DNA of 60,000 nucleotides from Apostichopus japonicus (taxonomy: Eukaryota > Echinodermata > Holothuroidea > Aspidochirotida > Stichopodidae), in the NCBI RefSeq assembly GCF_037975245.1, contig NC_092572.1, positions 22,676,489 to 22,736,488 of the forward strand, in the 5' to 3' direction. Under the pieces are notes generated by a model. It had not been told where the DNA came from, searched no databases, and saw only the letters and a program-made list of their open reading frames with translations. The first letter of the stretch is position 1. Every line of letters begins with the position of its first letter. A program made the translations under genes and the position numbers. Of this stretch, positions 25,801-31,800 are shown one piece after another.

Positions 25801-28800
25801 CAGGAATTGAACCAGCAATCCTTGGATCACGAGTCCGACGCCTTAGCCAATTGGCCACCATGCTCTATATATTTTCTTTTCTTTTCATATGACTTTTAGG
25901 CATGTGAGCAAGAGATTCAGAGACTTGAAGCTGTAGCAGTAAGTTTGTCCGATTCCTACCATGATGTCAGGTTACAAAGCAGTATAGTCTATTTCCTAAA
26001 GAACCGTGCACCTCAATTTGTTATACAACGTAGCGTACTAGAGCAGTTTGCAGATAAAAACTTGAATTATGATGTCAAGTGAGTAGAAGTGCATGTTTTT
26101 ATTCACAATTTTCAGTGACTTACATTTTTTTTTTCTGTGTTAGGTATGTACAGACCTGGAGAGCTGCTGCAAATATGACATAAACACCCTCCTCAGGAAA
26201 GGTTCACCCTTAAAACTCAGCCTGATAGGCTTGAAGAGCTGCCGCAAATATGACATACACACCCTCCTCAGGAAATGCTGGCATATTAATTGCATTTACA
26301 GTGTTTTCCTCACGAGAGCTGGCTGTTTGTTGTCTCTGTCTCAATATTGTCTTTTCATTTTTGTTATTTATCAGATCTCAGGCAATAAGAAAGATGGCTG
26401 AAAAGAGGGTGGCTTCTCAGAAGCTGACCGATTTACAACGAACTCAGTACAGGGTCTGGCATGATGAGTACAATCAGTTTACCAAGTGTACAGCGTTCTT
26501 CATTTTTGGTGTCAACGAGCTTTATACAAACGAAAAGTAAGTTATGAAACAAAAAGTATCAGAAATATAATCAGTTGTGATGATGAAATACTTGAATGAT
26601 TACTTAGAGGGTGAACCGTCCATGAAATTAGCCAAGCAATCATCTTGCTTTCTGTCTAATGATTATCTTTCTAATAGCAAGATGATTGCTTGGCTAATTT
26701 CATGGGTGGTTCAACCCTCTAAGTAATCATTGAAGTATTTATCTTTCTATAAACAGGATCTAGACTTTTGGCAATATACTGCAGATTTAAGTTATACGAC
26801 ACAACTTAAATCTGCAGTATATTGCCAAAAGTCTAGATCCTGTTTATCTCTGATGTTAACAACCCCACTGCCAGTTCCTGATGAGCAAGCACTACTACTT
26901 TACAAATAACCTCAATGAGTGTGTGGACTAATACCCAGCTGGACCTCATCTAGTTGTAGCTACAATATTAGTTACAGTCTGCCCTACTCCTCATCTAGGT
27001 GTAGCTACGATAATAGTTACAGTCTGCCATACTCCTCATCTAGTTGTAGCTACAATAATAGTTACAGTCTGCCCTACTCCTCATCTAGTTGTAGCTACAA
27101 TAGTAGTAACAGTCTGCCCTACTCCTCATCTAGGTGTAGCTACAATAATAGTTACAGTCTGCCCTACTCATCATCTAGGTGTAGCTACAATAATAGTTAC
27201 AGTCTGCCCTACTCATCATCTAGTTGTAGCTACAATAATAGTAACAGTCTGCCCTACTCATCATCTAGTTGTAGCTACAATAATAATTACAGTCTGCCCT
27301 ACTCATCATCTAGTTGTAGCTATGATAATATTTACAGTCTGCCCTACTCATCATCTAGGTGTAGCTATGATAATAGTTGCAGTCTGCCCTACTCATCATC
27401 TAGGTGTAGCTATGATAATAATTACAGTCTGCCCTACTCATCATCTAGTTGTAGCTATGATAATAGTTACAGTCTGCCCTACTCATCATCTAGGTGTAGC
27501 TACGATAATAGTTACAGTCTGCCCTACTCTTCATCTAGGTGTAGCTATGATAATAGTTACAGTCTGCCCTACTCATCATCTAGGTGTAGCTACGATAATA
27601 GTTACAGTCTGCCCTACTCATCATCTAGGTGTAGCTATGATAATAGTTGCAGTCTGCCCTACTCATCATCTAGGTGTAGCTATGATAATAGTTGCAGTCT
27701 GCCCTACTCTTCATCTAAGTGTAGCTACAATAATAGTTACAGTCTGCCATACTCCTTATCTAAGTGTAGTTACAATATTAGTTACAGTCCGCCCTACTCA
27801 TCATCTAGGTGTAGCTACGATAATAGTTACAGTCTGCCCTACTCTCGATCATAGTATCTTTGATGTCTCTTGCTTTGCTTTTTACTTCATATAAACATTT
27901 TATATTTTGTTTTCCGGCCCCCATGAACAATAGTCATCCTTGCCATTATAAATTGCTTTAAGTTATTAGCAATATTCATTGTACTTGTTTTGTTTTCTAG
28001 TTATCGGCTAGCTTTGTTTTCTTGATTGCTTGTTTGCTTTTGTTTACATATATATATATATATATTTGCTAACTAATGGTTCTTGCTGATTGGATGATTT
28101 TGCTGTTTACTTTGTTCCAGCTGCCAATCCGCTTTGCCGTATATTGTACATGCCTGCCATCTGAATGACTTTTTCAAACCAACGGACGAAACGAAGAGGC
28201 AATGGCCAAGTTTACTCTCATTTTGTAGGAGACAGACTCTGTTAGTAAGTAAAAGAGGATGAATGAAGTCAAATCAAGACCTTGAAATTCTTATGATTGT
28301 CTGACCAAATTCTTGTATGAGGAACAGTATTGCTAGGAAGACATTTAAATCTGTAATTGAAATTTGTTTGTGTTTTCTCTCTCTGTTAGAAGTTCATACA
28401 ATGATGCCAACCAGTACGATTTTATCGTATTTAGTACTATAAAACAAGTGAAATACGATAATACGATATTGCCCTCTTGAAAATACGATTTTTCATCTTT
28501 CCCCCCAAAAAAAACCCCCAATTTTTTTTTTTTTTTTTTTTTTTTCAAGGAATCGGAATCGCATAGAAACATGAGCCAACATGGGGGGGAAATACGCAGA
28601 ATTGGCAGCTTTACAATTTTTTCTCATTAAATGTAAATGAAAAAGCAAACATTTTACTTGCCCGTTCTTACCAGTTAAACATTTTTCTGACATTTTACTG
28701 GCCCGGGGCCAACGGGCCAGTGGTAGTGTCGAGTTTTCGTGAAAATCTGATTTTTCTCTCCAAAATCTGATTTTTTAGGATATTCAGTCTGTTTTTTTGT

Positions 28801-31800
28801 GTCAAGAGGTTGGCATCTCTGTTCATATTCTTTCTTCAAATTGCACCAACATAGCAATTGCAATTTCTGTGCCAATATTTAATGTCAGTATTTCTCTCCA
28901 AATTGATACTCACAAAAATAAGGATCTTGTATAAACGAGTGTTTCCGTCTGTTAATAGAGCAACGTACAGTGTTCACAAATAACTGCTATATCAATAACA
29001 TATATAATGTTATATCAGACATTAACAATAATTAGAATCATAACAGAATTTGGGTGTTTGATTTTCATTCAGTAGTGTGACATATTTCCCCTATATGCAG
29101 TGGTGGATTACTCTCTCCCTCAAATCAGAATCTCAATATCTACACAATCTGAATGTGACTTTTATATGTCAAGTTACCCTGGAGTTAGCTACCTTGTTAC
29201 GCTCTCATGGTTTACTTCCTATGATTAATACTACCAGTATCAAGTCTCTTTGTAACACCCTCATGAGTTTATACTTCTTTACATTAATACTACCAGTATC
29301 AAGTCTCTTTGTAACACTGATATGAGTTTATACTTCTTTACATTAATACTACCAGTATCAAGTCTCTTTGTAACACTGATATGAGTTTATACTTCTTTAC
29401 ATTAATACTACCAGTATCAAGTCTCTTTGTAACACCCTCATGAGTTATACTTCTTTACATTAATACTACCAGTATCAAGTCTCTTTGTAACACCCTCATG
29501 AGTTATACTTCTTTACATTAATACTACCAGTATCAAGTCTCTTTGTAACACTCTCATGAGTTTTTACTTCTTTACATTAATACTACCATTATTAAGTCTC
29601 TTTGTAACACTCTCATAAGTTACTTCTTATTATTAATACTACCAGTATCAAGCCTCTTTGTAACACTCTCATGAGTTTATACTTCTTTACATTAATACTA
29701 CCAGTATTAAGTCTCTTTGTAACACTCTCATGAGTTTATACTTCCTTACGTTAATACTGCGCTATGATCTAGATGGAATAGCACTATATAAATATTAATT
29801 GTTATGTTATTAATTGTTATGTTACTACCAGTATTAAACTTCTTTTTAACACTCTCATAAGTTACTTCTTTATGTTAATACTACCAGTATTAAGTCTCTT
29901 TGTAACACTCTCATGAGTTTATACTTCTTTTCGTTAATACTACTAGTATCAAGCCTCTTTGTAACACTCTCATGAGTTTATACTTCTTTACATTAATACT
30001 ACCAGTATTAAGTCTCTTTGTAACACTCTCATGAGTTTATACTTCCTTACGTTAATACTGCGCTATGATCTAGATGGAATAGCACTATATAAATATTAAT
30101 TGTTATGTTATTAATTGTTATGTTACTACCAGTATTAAACTTCTTTTTAACACTCTCATAAGTTACTTCTTTACGTTAATACTACCAGTATTAAGTCTCT
30201 TTGTAACACTCTCATGAGTTTATACTTCTTTTTGTTAATACTACTAGTATCAAGCCTCTTTGTAACACTCTCATGAGTTTATACTTCCTTATGTTAATAC
30301 TACCATGATTAAGTCCCTTTGTAACACTCTCATAAGTTACTTCTTATTATTAATACTACCAGTATCAAGTCTCTCTGTAACACTCTCATGAGTTTATACT
30401 TCTTTACGTTAATACTACTAGTATCAAGCCTCTTTGTAACACCCTCATGAGTTTATACTTCTTTACATTAATACTACCAGTATTAAGTCTCTTTGTAACA
30501 CTCTCATAAGTTACTTCTTATTATTAATTCTACCAGTATCAAGTATCTTTGTAACACTCTCATGAGTTTATACTTCCTTACGTTAATACTACCATTATTT
30601 AGTTTCTTTGTAACACTCTCATAAGTTACATCTTTACGTTAATACTACCAGTATTAAGTCTCTTTGTAACACTCTCATAAGTTACTTCTTTACATTAATA
30701 CTACCAGTATTAAGTCTCTTTGTTACACTCTCATGATTAATCTCTTAATTCATACTGCCAGTATTTAGTCACAAAAGAATAACCTTGACAGTAGTGCTTA
30801 CTAGAATTATTTTGATATATTTTAATGTCTCTTTCTGTGGTTTGTTACTCAGCAACTGAGTGAGCAATGTGCACTACAGCTGGAGTCTGGTGAATCAGCA
30901 GAAGTAGAGCAAGGGTTGGAAGACATGAAGGAACTTGTGGTTCCATGTTTAGCGATGTTAAGCAACTCAACGGTATCAGAAGATGGCATCGTGGTAGAGG
31001 ACATCAGGAAGAAATGGTGCTCCTTCCTCGGCCAAGACGTTAGTGGTAAGGATCACACACTAGCCTTGTCATTTGTATACATGTTTGTGAAGAGTAATTA
31101 AAAAAACGTCACAGATTGAAAATGACTATCACACAGGTCAATCCCTGGTTTAAACATTGTATTCATTATTCACTAAACAACAGTAACTTTATCTGTGAAA
31201 TATAATCTTCTCCATTCACTAAAACACTGGCTAGATCATTACTTCAAGTATGATCAATGCAAGCTTTCAAATATAATATAACATACGCAAATATTTTGCG
31301 TGCATACTACTGACAAACGATTCTAGTTATATATATCCCGTAGCAAACAGAACTATTCTCTGTGTGTCTCTGTGAGTCTATGTGAATCTTTGTGAGATAT
31401 TTGAGTCACTGTGCATCTCTGTGAATCTCTGTGAGTCTCTTTGAGCCTCTGTGAATCTATGTGAACCTCTGTAATTCTCTGTGAGTCTCTGTGAGTCTCT
31501 TTGAGTCTCTTTGAGCCTCTGTGAGTCTCTGTGAGTCTGTGTGAGTCTCTGTGCATCTCTGTGAGTCTGTGAGTCTCTGTGCATCTCTGTGAGTCTCTGG
31601 GAGTCTATGTGAACCTCTGTAATTCTATGTGAGTCACTGTGGGTCTCTGTGAGTCTCTGTGAGTCTCTGTGCATCTCTGTGAGTCTCTGTGCATCTCTGT
31701 GAGTCTGTGAGTCTCTGTGCATCTCTGTGAGTCTCTGGGAGTCTATGTGAACCTCTGTAATTCTATGTGAGTCACTGTGGGTCTCTGTGAGTCTCTGTGA

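Noticed and set aside
26919-27894. Frames of 311 and 190 codons of Ser/Tyr/Cys repeats
   Set aside because: 45-bp period artefact; two frames are open at once over the same DNA, inside an intron.
31353-31722. His/Arg/Asp/Ser/Gln repeat frames on the minus strand
   Set aside because: Reading of the GTGAGTCTCT array; the array is in the last USP intron and the frames have no other support.
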